In this document: piece after piece, positions 22,689 to 32,599 of the stretch
Numbering within the stretch: position 1 is the stretch's first letter
Layout: each line of letters opens with the position of its first letter
Made by a program: the position numbers and the translations under genes
The notes under the pieces: generated by a model
The model's database searches: none
Seen by the model: only the letters and a program-made list of their open reading frames with translations
What the model was told of the DNA's origin: nothing
NCBI GenBank assembly: GCA_949987705.1
Contig: OX465281.1
Location: 171,754,516 to 171,818,515, forward strand
DNA: 64,000 nucleotides
Reading direction: 5' to 3'
Source of the DNA: Thereva unica
Lineage: Eukaryota; Arthropoda; Insecta; Diptera; Therevidae

Positions 22689-23086
22689 AGGCCCTTGGAG
22701 ACGCTAAAACATAGTACGAGTAAACATGGTACGACCAAAAATCCGCAGACGGTAAGACATGGGCTAAGACCGATTTACTTGAACACCGCTCTCTTGTCAA
22801 AATATTTCAAGTTAATCTGTCATTTAGTTGTCAACTGGTAAATTGAAACATTTCGTGTACGAGTAAATTTGGTCAAACAAGTCCGCAAATGGTAGGACTT
22901 GGTATCATCAACACGAAACTCCGCCCACGAACATCGACAGAAATCAAACCAGTTTTGATTTTAGTCGGACCGTTGGTCGGACCAAAAAAGTAGTACGCGT
23001 ACCGGCTCGTACACGGCTAACATCACCTCGAACATGGTCCCTGTACCATGTTTACTCGTACCATGTTTTAGCGTCTCCAAGGGCCT
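22689..23086. mobile_element. MITE 2, TAA target, TIR AGGCCCTTGGAGACGCTAAA
   Basis: The ends AGGCCCTTGGAGACGC (22689) and GCGTCTCCAAGGGCCT (to 23086) are inverted repeats of over 20 bp. The target duplication TAA (22686-22688 and 23087-23089) fits PIF/Harbinger. It interrupts LINE ORF1; the arms are rich in GTACGAG/CTCGTAC motifs. Confidence 0.8.
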
Positions 23087-24857
23087 TAAATGAGAAGGAA
23101 TTACTGGCATTAACAAAATACAACCCATTGGTTAATTTAAAAAAGGTCTTCAGCATAAAATGGAAGAAGATTAAAGAGGGAAAGACATTTTTAAGTGAAA
23201 CAAACAAAATTAAAATATATATTGGAGGTAAAAAAAATCCCGGAAAAGCTTAAGCTTAATATTACTCGAGTCAAAAAGTAAATAAATGCGTAACCGCCCC
23301 TCTCAGGTGCTTCGAGTGTCAAAGGTTTGGACACCTAAACAAATTCTGCAAATCGAAATGGAGGATTAAGTGTTGTACTCATGACTGCAACAAAGGAAGG
23401 AATTCTAGTAAAGTTGCTCAATGCTCTAACTGCAGAGGCACTCACGGTGCCTTCGAAAAGGTATGCCCATTCTGGCTCAAAGAAAATTGTAGGAATAATG
23501 AGATAGGGAAATTACTCAAGAAATTATGCGTTAAGAGTTTACAAATCAAAAAACAAACTCCCCAACACCCAAAACACCAAGAGAAAACAAGTCAAGGAAA
23601 TGTAACCCTGACTTTACCAACAGACAGGGTAAATGAAAATGATCTTGTCCAGCTCATAAACAAATTTAAGGAAAAAGTAACAAGCCCACAGTCTACAAAC
23701 TGGTACGAAGAAATAAGCCAGATAAGCAAGACCGGTAGATATCCTACAAGCAAAAAGTTTCATGACAGGTCCTCTCTTTGTGGAAATGCACATTGTAGAG
23801 AAAAAGTCTAACGACGACTCCTCCATACTACTGTGTGACACAGAGTTCGATAGCAATAAATATGTATTAACGAGCTTCGAGTGTTAAAGAAAATGAGTTC
23901 TCAGGGTTGGTCAGAAACTGGTTACGATGACTTACAACAATACCAAGTAGTTCATCATGATTTGCTGGGAATATTTCACCAAATCTCTGCCGTAAGTTCT
24001 ACTTTGTTTTTCTATAACTAATATCTTCTTAGGGCTTCCCAAAGTCTTATCGCTGTTATTTAATCCTTGAATATGACGCTATTAATTCAGTTGCCAAATT
24101 AGAAATTTTGTTTTATTTCTTTCGGTCCTAGCCTTTCCCAATTTCCCACCCACATAACTTTCCTTCTTTCTTCTTCCCTCTTTACATTCCTGATCCCTCC
24201 TGTCATAGCCTTCCTTAGCCCTTCCCCGCCCCACCAAAAAGCACATGTCATCAGTTGGTTGATGAGATTCAACTCGTTTCAGGAGGCATAACACTCCAGC
24301 GAGTTGTTTCTCGATGCCCCGATGACAAAGTCGCCAGTAATGGTTGGGAGTAAGTGGACTAAAAAAAAAAAAAAAAAATATCGCGGGTAGGTTGTGACAG
24401 TTCCTTTCTTCCCCGACTAGAGCTGCTGTTCGACATTGCACTCTATATGAAGAAAATAGACTGTCGACACAGTATAAAGGGCGTTTCCTGTGACTCTAGT
24501 CTTTCACATAAAAAAAAAAGTGTAAGTTTGCCTCACATACTGTCAAAAAACTACTTTAAAAAAGAAGGGGGTAAAACTACAGTATACCATTACCCACCTC
24601 CGATTTTGATGAAATTTTTACACAAAGTACAGTTAGTTATGTACATTCCAACTGTGAAAACAAAAAAAATGTCGCTCAAGTCCCGTTATCCTGTAATTCC
24701 ACTCTAAAGTACCGTTTTTTCAATAATTGAACAGGTGATAACTCCTTTATTATTTCACCAATTTCGATGAAATTTACACACAACGTATATTTTGGTAAAA
24801 AAAAATTGGGGCTCGTGTACCGTTACCTTTTTATTTAACTTAAAAGTACTAAGTAAT

Positions 24858-24998
24858 TTAGAATAAAAAAAGGTACATAAAAAAATCATTTTTTCCTACT
24901 TATAGACATTGCAGTGCTTTAAAAAAATATTTTTTAAAGCACTGCAATGTCTGTAAGTAAGAAAAAATGATTTTTTGATGTACCTTTTTTTATTCTAA
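24858..24998. repeat. Near-perfect 141-bp palindrome
   Basis: The sequence from TTTAGAATAAAAAAAGGTAC to GTACCTTTTTTTATTCTAAA reads the same on both strands with only scattered differences. Arms are about 65-70 nt around the centre AAAAAAATATTTTTT at about 24921-24935. A transcript would fold to one long hairpin. Confidence 0.85.
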
Positions 24999-26012
24999 AG
25001 TATAGAATTTTTCAAACTCCGTGACACAAAAAATTTGAGCAGTTCTGCGCATCTCGTTGCCAAATTTTATAAATAATGTTCTATCATTTCCCCTCTTTTT
25101 AGTTAAAACGGCAACAAACACTGAAAAAACTCAACAAAATAATTTTGGGAAGGGATGCGCGCATGCCGAATGAATAAAGTTAATTTATCTTTCTATGTGT
25201 TGAGCAGAGCTTTTAAATACACGTAAAGCCCGTGCTCAACAAAGGCAGTTTATTCAACATAATAAGCATAATTTTACTTTAATTATGCGAAATATTTCTC
25301 ATTTCTAAATTTAAAATAATTTAAAAAAAATTCTGAAAAAAATTCCTTTGACTAAATGAGCGTTTTCATTCATAAACCGACAGTTCCCCGCAGTCGCAAG
25401 CAACACAACCTCCCCGGGCAGAAGCGCGTATGCGACTGGCAGGAAATGTCAACAATCTAGTAATCAAAGTGATAAAAACACAAATTTCGTATTTTTTAGT
25501 AGAAATTACTACAAATTATTTCTGTAGCATATGTGTAAAATATAATAACCTTAAAATAAAAAAAAAATATATAAAAACGGGTGTTTTTCAGTCATAATTT
25601 GTAAATTTTTTAAATAATCATTGAAGTCCCAGAAAAATACACCTCCCTTTAGCAATACGCAGTCGCGACTGATTACATGGCAGCAAGTGATTTGATAGGA
25701 GGAGTTAACTGAAGCTTTTGTCTGAACTTTTAAACATTTTTAAGAGCTTAGCTGGGGAATATGCGCGGGATGTCACGAGGTTTGAAAACAACTATACTTA
25801 GTACTTTTAAGTTAAATAAAAAGGTAACGGTATACGAGCCCCAATTTTTTTTTACCAAAAAATTGTCCACATCAAAATATACGTTGTGTGTAAATTTCAT
25901 CGAAATTGGTGAAATAATACAGGAGTTATCACCTGTTCAATTATTGGAAAAACGGTACTTAGATAACGGGACTTGAGCGACATTTTTTCTTGTCACAGTT
26001 GGAATGTACATA

Positions 26013-26447
26013 AGCTTTGTTCCAGTACTTTTCCTGCAAAAATTTGTTGGGCAGAAACTTAGTGAATGGTGGGGATAATTTTGTCAAAAATTCAGAAAGT
26101 AAAGAAACACTTTTTGGGCAATTTCCTGCAAATCAAGAAAAAGATAACATAAATGTCGATTGTCTATGTGTATGCCGCTTGTTAAGATACCCACACACAT
26201 ACAAAAAATTGTCATTTGACAACTTGCAAGAAATCGCAGGACCGAAAACCTCTGGCTAATTCCTGCATGAGGGGAAGTGAAAATTTCCCCGCTTTTTCTT
26301 GCATGAGAAAGTAAAGAAACACAAATTGGGAAAAATTTTGTCCCGCGTGATCCCACATTCGAGTTCTGGAACAAAGCTAAAGTAAAGAAACACAAATTGG
26401 GGAAAATGTTGTCCCGCGGGATCCCAAATTCGAGTTCTGGAAAGCTA
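26013..26447. mobile_element. 435-bp MITE in the right arm, TA target
   Basis: It interrupts the right inverted arm between ACATA and ATTAACTG, where the left arm is continuous. The ends are AGCTTTGTTCCAG and CTGGAAAGCT, with TA on each side. An internal tandem repeat of about 66 bp (26313-26378 and 26379-26445) begins AAGTAAAGAAACACAAATTG, and the first unit ends in a full CTGGAACAAAGCT terminus. This suggests the right end was duplicated. Confidence 0.7.
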
Positions 26448-26570
26448 TAATTAACTGTACTTTGTGTAAAAATTTCATCAAAATCGGAGGTGGGTAATGG
26501 TATACTGTAGTTTTACCATAAATAATTATATACATATATATATATTATATTAAATATAATTTATGGTTAC

Positions 26571-27597
26571 GGTTTAGTATCCTGCGGCAGGAGGGAAAGT
26601 GTCCAAGTGCGGAAATGTACCGTTATTCCAAAATAAATATATAAATTTTTGCTCTGGTTTAGTTCCCTGCGGCATGATTTGTGGCTTGGAGGGAGTGGGG
26701 TTGTATGGAGGAGGCTGTGCGAGCATTCTCTCGAAGTATGCAAGTGCGGAAATGTCCCGTTATAACACAATTTTGGCGTAAAAACGTAAAAAATGCATGG
26801 AAAGAACAATTTTGAGTAAATGTATACTATAGCAGCCACAATTTCGATGATCTTGAATATTTAGTATATTATAGAAGTGATTATGCTGATCATTTTCATA
26901 TTGTATATGCTGGCCGCAGAAATCATAATGAAGGATAGTTTATGTAGCATAAACATTTCAATACCTTTGTCATCAATTATTCAGGTAATTACGATATGCA
27001 CCCCTAAATAACACGAAAATGTTGAATGTAATTTTCCGATTTCTCGCTTGGTTTTTAAAATAGCGATACTTTTTAAGTGCATATACTGCATATAATCGCG
27101 ATAATATGCCTAATAACATTGGAAATCATCCTAAAGGCTCTTCTAAAATTAGGAGCTCCCCAGGAGAATCTTAGCATTGGTCAACATGCGCAAGGATTCA
27201 GCAAAATCGTGAATTTAATACTAATGCCGGAAGTATAATTGGAAATCATACTAAAATTACGAACTCCTCAGGAGAATCTTAGCATTGGTCAACATGCGCA
27301 AGGATTCAGCAAAATCGTGAATTTAATACTAATGCCGGAAGTATAATTGGAAATCATACTAAAATTAGGAACTCCCCAGGAGAATCTTAGCATTGGTCAA
27401 CATGCGCAAGGATTCAGCAAAATCGTGAAACCAGCACTCGTGTCGAACGTTAAATTACAAATCATCTTCTATGTTTTACTAAAATAAAAGGTGCAATAAA
27501 AAAATTAAGTACCTACGCTTATTACGGTTCGCCAACCTCCCCCCCTCCCTTATAAATTTATCCCTCCCCCCAAATCGTGCCGCAGGAAACTAAACCA
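26571..27597. mobile_element. Element with TIR GGTTTAGTTCCCTGCGGCA and internal 108-bp tandem repeats
   Basis: GGTTTAGTTCCCTGCGGCA at 26656 is repeated inverted at about 27577-27597 (TGCCGCAGGAAACTAAACC). A second related left end lies at 26571 (GGTTTAGTATCCTGCGGCA), and each of the two left ends is followed by AAGTGCGGAAATGT, so the left end is duplicated. Non-coding. It lies in the Pex5 intron that follows exon 2. Confidence 0.65.
27121..27476 (+). repeat. Tandem repeat, 108-bp unit, about 3 copies
   Basis: Units align at 27151, 27259 and 27367, sharing CAGGAGAATCTTAGCATTGG and GCGCAAGGATTCAGCAAAAT with one or two differences per unit. The last copy diverges after GCAAAATCGTGAA. Confidence 0.9.
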
Positions 27598-27919
27598 AAG
27601 CCTAATTTATATTCAGCCTTGTAAGCAGAATCAGAATCTTGACGAAAAATTAAATTAAAAAGAGATTCCAGCTTAGAGACCACCCCAATGATTTTTTATA
27701 TCATTGATTCATGGTTAATATGGACGTAATGACCAAGATTATTAAGGAACCATTTTGGGTGCCCTAGCTGCTCTCAGCTATCAAATACAAACAACAAACC
27801 AAACAAACAATATTATTTTCAATTAAGATCGTCTCAAGGAATTGTTGCAATTGCTCAGATTTAAGGCTTAAACAATCCAAATAAGACACGTAAATCAAAT
27901 AAACTTATAGTTATCTTAC

Positions 27920-28341
27920 CGGTTCTACCCACTTTTTTTCATTCTTTGCGTCAAATTGTTTTATCCAAACTTCTTCTTCCTGACGAAGAGCATCCATAAT
28001 CGATGGAGCAGCCCGTGGGCTTACAGCATCTCTGTAAACTACATCGATTGCCCTCATTTCCCGTAGCAAATTATCCATTTGAAAACTCTGCAATTAAATT
28101 TATTTTATTTAGAGCTATACATCAAATTTAATCATCAGACTTTAGGTGGAGGGGCAGCTTGTGAAAGAAATTCATTGACAAGTTGATTTTCTTCTAAGTG
28201 CTCCCTTCCTGGTCTAGTTCCAATCGGAGCTTGAGTAAATCCTTCATCTTTATATGCAAAATCTTTTGTCATCTGGTTTCCTAATTGCATTAGTGGATTT
28301 TGGCCTCCACAATCAGGGGCAACCAAATCACGGAATGACAT
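27920..28341 (-). CDS. Pex5: Peroxisomal targeting signal 1 receptor Pex5, first two exons
   Basis: Exon 1 is 28141-28341 and exon 2 is 27920-28087, joined in phase over a 53-bp GT..AG intron. Together they give 123 residues ending at a GTAAGA donor. Pex5 carries PTS1 cargo from cytosol to the peroxisome and cycles back. The N-terminus MSFRDLVAPDCGGQNPLMQL has the conserved Cys in the CGG.NPLM context that is ubiquitinated for recycling. LVNEFLSQ precedes the exon junction, and SFQMDNLLREM follows it, matching the Pex5 'F.MD.LL.EM' block. The WxxxF repeats and TPR domain that bind Pex14 and cargo are not found to the left, so the next intron is large and the rest is outside or hidden. The start is the only ATG in context. 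Confidence 0.88.
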
Positions 28342-28457
28342 TTTTTTAAATTTAAAAAAGATGTAGTGTAGTATTTTGAAATAAGATTAAAGATCTTCTA
28401 AAATAAATTTAGAGTGAAAATATATATCTTAATTATACACAAAAATCTCACAACTAT
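28342..28457 (-). promoter_or_regulatory. Pex5 5' UTR and proximal promoter region
   Basis: Short AT-rich stretch between the Pex5 ATG and the LINE insertion. With the LINE (28458-31580) removed, the Pex5 and MMS22L starts would be about 480 bp apart, head to head, which suggests a shared promoter region. No specific element was identified. Confidence 0.4.
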
Positions 28458-31400
28458 TGTTGTTGTTGTTGTTGTTTTAAATTTTACTAGCATAGGGCTA
28501 GTGGACCACAAAGGTCTCTTACTGGTCCCAGCCTTGAAGCTACATAGACCACGAATCAATGATATAAACAACTTTAATTGGCCTCCTAAATTTCCTCTTT
28601 GTTAACTAACTATCCCATGCAACATGGCCAAAACGCAGCTGGGAATTACGTTTTTTTTTAAAACAGTTGATATAGTTTGTCAGTGTAGTCAAAGTTAGAT
28701 GAGGTCTAATCAGGCTTTAAAGGATTAATCAATAATAAAATATAACCTTGATGTATTAAAGATGTCACCTTTACTGCCATTTAGTAGATTAAATCCTCAT
28801 CATTCAGTGGAACACAAAAGATAGTTTAATGAAAGGTTACATGGATTATGAAGCTCTAACAGACTAGGAAAGATAAATTCTAGTGTATATCGAGCTAATG
28901 CTGGAACAATGATAAACAAAGAAAATTTTTTCCATTGATTGGGATGTTGGTGTGACACGTAGACACCCATACCGACTCAGGTTCCGGGATAAAATAAAGA
29001 TAGACACTTAAGATATGAAGGTAGATTGTACTGGACGTACCCACTTGAAACTGTAAGATATGAAAACAGATCAATATAGACAATCTATTTACATAGATTA
29101 GAAGACTTCTTGCTGGAATTGACTTCACTCAGAGGAGAGTCCTTTGGAGTGAAAACCTAAAGGGCTGATGTGTTAATCCTTTTTTAGAGTCGAGAACCAA
29201 TAATTGGTTGTACCTGAACTCGTTTCCCTTATTAATGGAGGTTGTAAGGACCTATATTTTTCGAGGCCAGTATTATCTTGGAGTATCCTTGAGGAGATCC
29301 TAGAACTGATCGATTCACAATCCGAGTCCTCAATGAGAGGATCTATATTTCCCTTTCCTGCGACATCAGCCACTGAAGATTTCTTCTTAGGCCTTTTTTT
29401 CCACGTTTTAGGCCTCTTCGGAGATTTTTTACCTTTGTTTTCTTCAGCATGGAACAGGTTATTTATATCTAAACCCACACCCCGTGCTTGCAATTCCCCA
29501 GAACGTGTAGGGCTTATACCGTTTACAGTCCCTTTCTTACGATATTGAGCATTGAGAAGTCTATTCTTTGCCTTGTAGATCCTAAGCGCGTCCGATCTTG
29601 CATAGTTGCCCCTTCGCATTATTGTAACTAATTCCTTTTCTTTGAGCCACACGGGGCACACTTTCTCAAATGCTCCATGGTTTCCTTTGCAATTTGCACA
29701 TTTAGCGGCTTTGACGCAATTTCTTCTTTCTTCACAATTTTGCGTTCCGCACTTACCACAGATCGTCCATTTGGATCTGCATTCCTTGCTGAGGTGGCCA
29801 AACCTCTGACATCTGAAACACCTTACAGGGGGGGAGACAAATTTGTTCGTTTTGAGACTCGAGTAATATAGTTTAATTTTTTCTGGGATCTTGTCTCCAC
29901 TTACATAAATTTTTATTTTATTCACCTCTTTAGTGACCACCCTCCCTTCAGAAAAGGTTTTCCACTTTAATCTGAAGCACCTTCTGAAATTGATTGAGGG
30001 ATTGCATAATCTTAAAGCCTCAATCAGTTCTTCTTCACTCAGTCCTAAATCCACGCCATGAACAATAAAGGGAGTGGCTACTAGACCCAGCGGAATGTAT
30101 GCTCTGAAAGTTGAGTCTACGGGGCACTTATTAATGAAATTATTTGCATTTTCTGCAGAGTCAAAGATGACTTTACATTTGTGTTTTGCAGTATAGGGAA
30201 TTGAAAGTACACCCTTTGTGGTTGATAATAAGAATTTTCCCAAGGAAAGAGGGTTCAGGCTTTTGTTCTCCCTTGAATCAGGGTTGATATGCCGGACTAT
30301 AACTGTGAAGGGACCAACATCGTTTTTGTTGTATTCAATTGGGATATTATTGGTAGAAATAGATGGATTGTTTGGTAAAATCCGTGAAGCTTCAGCTAAA
30401 TTTTGTTGAGTGATCCCTATCGTAGCTGATGAGTCTTGAGAGGACAAGGTTGGAGATTTGCCCAGAGTATCACTTTTACACTTTAACGATGCGCCTACCT
30501 TCTCTGTTCCTTTTAGGTTTTTTTTGACAGGAACTACAGCTTTGGGCTGCACCATAGGTCTTAATTCAGGGACTACCTTAATTATGCTTGGTGGTGCGCC
30601 TTTTTTGTTAATTAACCTAGCTGACGTTCTTTTAGTGACACTTATTTTTTCCTTTCGATTTTCCCCGGATATAAGAGGAGAATTTTTTTTATCCATTTTA
30701 ATAAAGTAAAGGGAGTAACGGTTGGATGGGTGTGAAGATTGAAGACCCAAAACTGGAGGCAAGTGGTTGGTTAGAGTAAAAAAATTGAAGTACCCAACGG
30801 AATTCTATTGAATTTATGAAATTTTATATGAAACTAAAGATAAATTTCGATTTAATGTCGAACTGAAACTGCCACTGTCTAACAAAAATAAAAATCACTA
30901 AAACATTAACATGTCACAAGGTGAGACGGTAATTTCATTATATATCTAAAAAAAAAGAAAGGAAAAAAAAAAACAAGCAATGGAAAAAATTTTCTATTCT
31001 TAGGTAAAATAACGGGATTTGAAGAATGCCGCTATACCAGGATTCAGTAAATTACACCGTAATGTTAAATTTTTGTCAAACAATGTATTGGTAACAAAAT
31101 AGCGGGACTCACTAACCACATGGATCACTAAAAATTCTAAAAAAAAAATTCCATAAAAGGCAGTAAAGGTGGCCAGGTGCTTTGAAAATAGCAAAGGAAA
31201 CTCAAAAATTTACACTAGAAAATCTAAAAAAAGAAAAAAAAAGAAAGCACCTAAAAAAGAAAAATTTTGTATGCAAAAAAAAAAAAAAAAAAATTTTAAA
31301 AGCTTATCACAAAAGCACATGTAAAAGAGAATGTAAAAACTTAAAACACTTGACTGAACGACATTCTTTTACAACTAATTAACAAACAAAATCAATAAAT

Positions 31401-31580
31401 AATTAATAAATAATGAAAACCAGAAAGAAAAAACAAAATTAATTTTAAAAAGAAACACTTCGTCTATAAAGCACTGAACTGTAAAAACACTTTAAAAAGA
31501 AAAAAAAAAAAAAAAAAGGAAAAGCACTGACTAGCCTATCCACTAACGTGTGACCAAGTCGGAGTCCAAAGAGGAAGTGA
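28458..31580 (-). mobile_element. Full-length LINE carrying only ORF1
   Basis: An 11-bp direct repeat CTCACAACTAT flanks it (28447-28457 and 31581-31591). On the minus strand it has about 880 bp of 5' UTR, an intact ORF1 (30696-29173), about 700 bp of 3' UTR and a (CAA)n tail at 28458-28475. No reverse transcriptase or endonuclease remains in the 3' region. Its edges are those of a complete target-primed insertion, so it is a natural ORF1-only unit or its internal deletion arose before it jumped. It sits between Pex5 and MMS22L. Confidence 0.8.
29173..30696 (-). CDS. LINE ORF1 (Gag-like, zinc knuckles), intact
   Basis: 507 residues from ATG 30696 (AAAATGG context). It has a basic Ser/Lys-rich N-terminus; an RNA-binding-like block with KCKVIFDSAENANNFINKCP and VHGVDLGLSEEELIEALRLC (the RRM-like domain that precedes the knuckles in Jockey-type ORF1); then knuckles CFRCQRFGHLSKEC, CGKCGTQNCEERRNC and CANCKGNHGAFEKVC (about residues 285-340); and a Lys-rich tail with a PKRPKTWKKRPKKK nuclear-localisation-like run. 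It should coat LINE RNA. The open frame with no ORF2 partner in the element is unusual. A diverged relative is at 21939-23620. Confidence 0.9.
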   Translation of the reverse strand: MDKKNSPLISGENRKEKISVTKRTSARLINKKGAPPSIIKVVPELRPMVQPKAVVPVKKNLKGTEKVGASLKCKSDTLGKSPTLSSQDSSATIGITQQNLAEASRILPNNPSISTNNIPIEYNKNDVGPFTVIVRHINPDSRENKSLNPLSLGKFLLSTTKGVLSIPYTAKHKCKVIFDSAENANNFINKCPVDSTFRAYIPLGLVATPFIVHGVDLGLSEEELIEALRLCNPSINFRRCFRLKWKTFSEGRVVTKEVNKIKIYVSGDKIPEKIKLYYSSLKTNKFVSPPVRCFRCQRFGHLSKECRSKWTICGKCGTQNCEERRNCVKAAKCANCKGNHGAFEKVCPVWLKEKELVTIMRRGNYARSDALRIYKAKNRLLNAQYRKKGTVNGISPTRSGELQARGVGLDINNLFHAEENKGKKSPKRPKTWKKRPKKKSSVADVAGKGNIDPLIEDSDCESISSRISSRILQDNTGLEKYRSLQPPLIRETSSGTTNYWFSTLKKD

Positions 31581-31591
31581 CTCACAACTAT

Positions 31592-31948
31592 AAAGTAAAG
31601 TCAATAAAAAAACTAGCTCCCCGTCAGGTTCAAAATTTGTAGCTGTCATAATTCGCAGCTGTATGTAATATGTCAAACCTGCAGCGAATTCGCAAAATTT
31701 TCGCCGTGAAAGTTGTCAAAAGTTTTCCGAAGACTGTTTCCAAGTTAAAGCTTTTCTTCTAAAGAAAAAACAAGAAATTTAAACTATTTTTTAGCTATTT
31801 GTTCATTTAAAATTGATTTTTTTGACATATTAATAAATTGTTTTAAATTTTTTAAAAAATAAAGTTCATTGCTCCAAAATAAAAATTTGTTTACTAACAA
31901 ACAAAAACGTTATTTTCCCGCCAAAAAGAATGTCAAATAACTTAAGCT
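31592..31948 (+). promoter_or_regulatory. MMS22L upstream region
   Basis: About 360 bp of AT-rich sequence between the LINE target duplication and the MMS22L ATG. It probably contains the MMS22L promoter and 5' UTR; no TATA box or initiator could be chosen with confidence. Confidence 0.4.
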
Positions 31949-32571
31949 ATGGATTTTGATTTGTTCGAATTAGAGGACGAAGATATTTTTTCTTCGGTTT
32001 GTGTTATTCCTACAGGTTTATAAATACTTACAATTATTTGCCAAAAATTACGGTTTCGTTTGCAGTTGACGAGGAAGTAATCAACAATCCACTGCCGGGA
32101 TTTAACTGCACTGGTGAAGATAGCCTAAGCTCACAATTTTCGGCGGATTCGTTTATTAAAAATTACTATATATTAAAGCAAAATGTTGACATCACTTCAA
32201 ATATTAGAATATCCTCTTATAATTTTAATCCGGTCTCATGTGTTTCCAGGATAGTCTCCAATTATCTCGTGGGAAAAACTAGGTAGTTTGTAAAAATCTA
32301 AATTCTTTTCATTCAAGTTTTATCTTCTAGATTGCATATCCAATTACTTGCTGCAGCCCAGAAGGGACAAATCTTTCATGATGGGCCTTCATTTTATGAA
32401 CGAAGAAGGGAGGTTACTCTACTATATCATTTAATCTATTTGAGTAAAACTCCGATTCCGTGGTCAGATATACAAAACAATCTACATAGTTTACGTGTTC
32501 TTATCACTTGTATAAGTTCTGGAAATTTTTTGAAAGATATTTACTTGGCAAACAGTATAAAAGGGAATAAG
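31949..32571 (+). CDS. MMS22L: MMS22L N-terminal exons 1-3
   Basis: Exons 31949-32015, 32066-32282 and 32331-32571 join in frame over 50- and 48-bp introns and end at a codon boundary before GTAATA. The protein begins MDFDLFELEDEDIF, an acidic start, then VDEEVINNPLPGFNC. Exon 3 (LHIQLLAAAQKGQIF, FYERRREVTLLYHLIYLSK) matches the layout of the human MMS22L N-terminus before its DELHGLLLY block, and the next exon at 60802 supplies the matching HHLLHGILEW. MMS22L with TONSL loads RAD51 at stalled forks. N-terminal identity is weaker than for the downstream exons; the link rests on phase, strand, order and spacing of the matching blocks. The intron that follows is 28.2 kb. Confidence 0.65.
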
Positions 32572-32599
32572 GTAATATTCAGTATATTTCGATTTTAGG

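Larger units (their letters stand above)
21939..24379 (+). mobile_element. Jockey-like LINE copy with ORF1 remnant, two nested MITEs, 3' UTR and poly-A
   Basis: ORF1 pieces at 21939-22429 and 23087-23620 match the ORF1 at 29173-30696 in order: KCIVIFDSTENANKFVKNFP, then after the MITEs KIKIYIGG, CFECQRFGHLNKFCKSKW and CSNCRGTHGAFEKVCPFW. The two halves rejoin in frame (GTT GAT GTA AAT GAG) once both MITEs are removed. There is one frameshift near 22140 and several later. A 3' UTR-like stretch with TTCC-rich sequence ends in an A-run at 24361-24378. No ORF2 lies between ORF1 and the tail. Confidence 0.75.
24570..26517. mobile_element. 1.95-kb element with ~285-bp terminal inverted repeats
   Basis: The left arm (24570-24854) starts GGTAAAACTACAGTATACC. 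The right arm (25797-26517) is its inverse, ending GGTATACTGTAGTTTTACC, once a 435-bp insertion at 26013-26447 is removed (216+70=286 bp). The core of about 940 bp codes for nothing recognisable and contains a long palindrome. No target duplication found. The class is unknown; it resembles long-TIR foldback elements. Confidence 0.75.

Noticed and set aside
23892..24002. Short ATG frame ending at a GTAAGT-like donor (starts MSSQGWSETG)
   Set aside because: Looks exon-like, but no partner exon was found and it lies inside the LINE copy between ORF1 and the 3' UTR.
24082..24441. 119-residue minus-strand open frame
   Set aside because: It covers the 3' UTR and poly-A tail of the plus-strand LINE; the Phe run is just the A-tail read backwards.
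27121..27476. Regular repeats that might suggest a CRISPR array
   Set aside because: The units are adjacent 108-bp tandem copies without spacers, in an animal genome.
31182..31382. Lys-rich 66-residue plus-strand frame
   Set aside because: Made of A-runs in the LINE 5' UTR; no ATG context or motif beyond low complexity.
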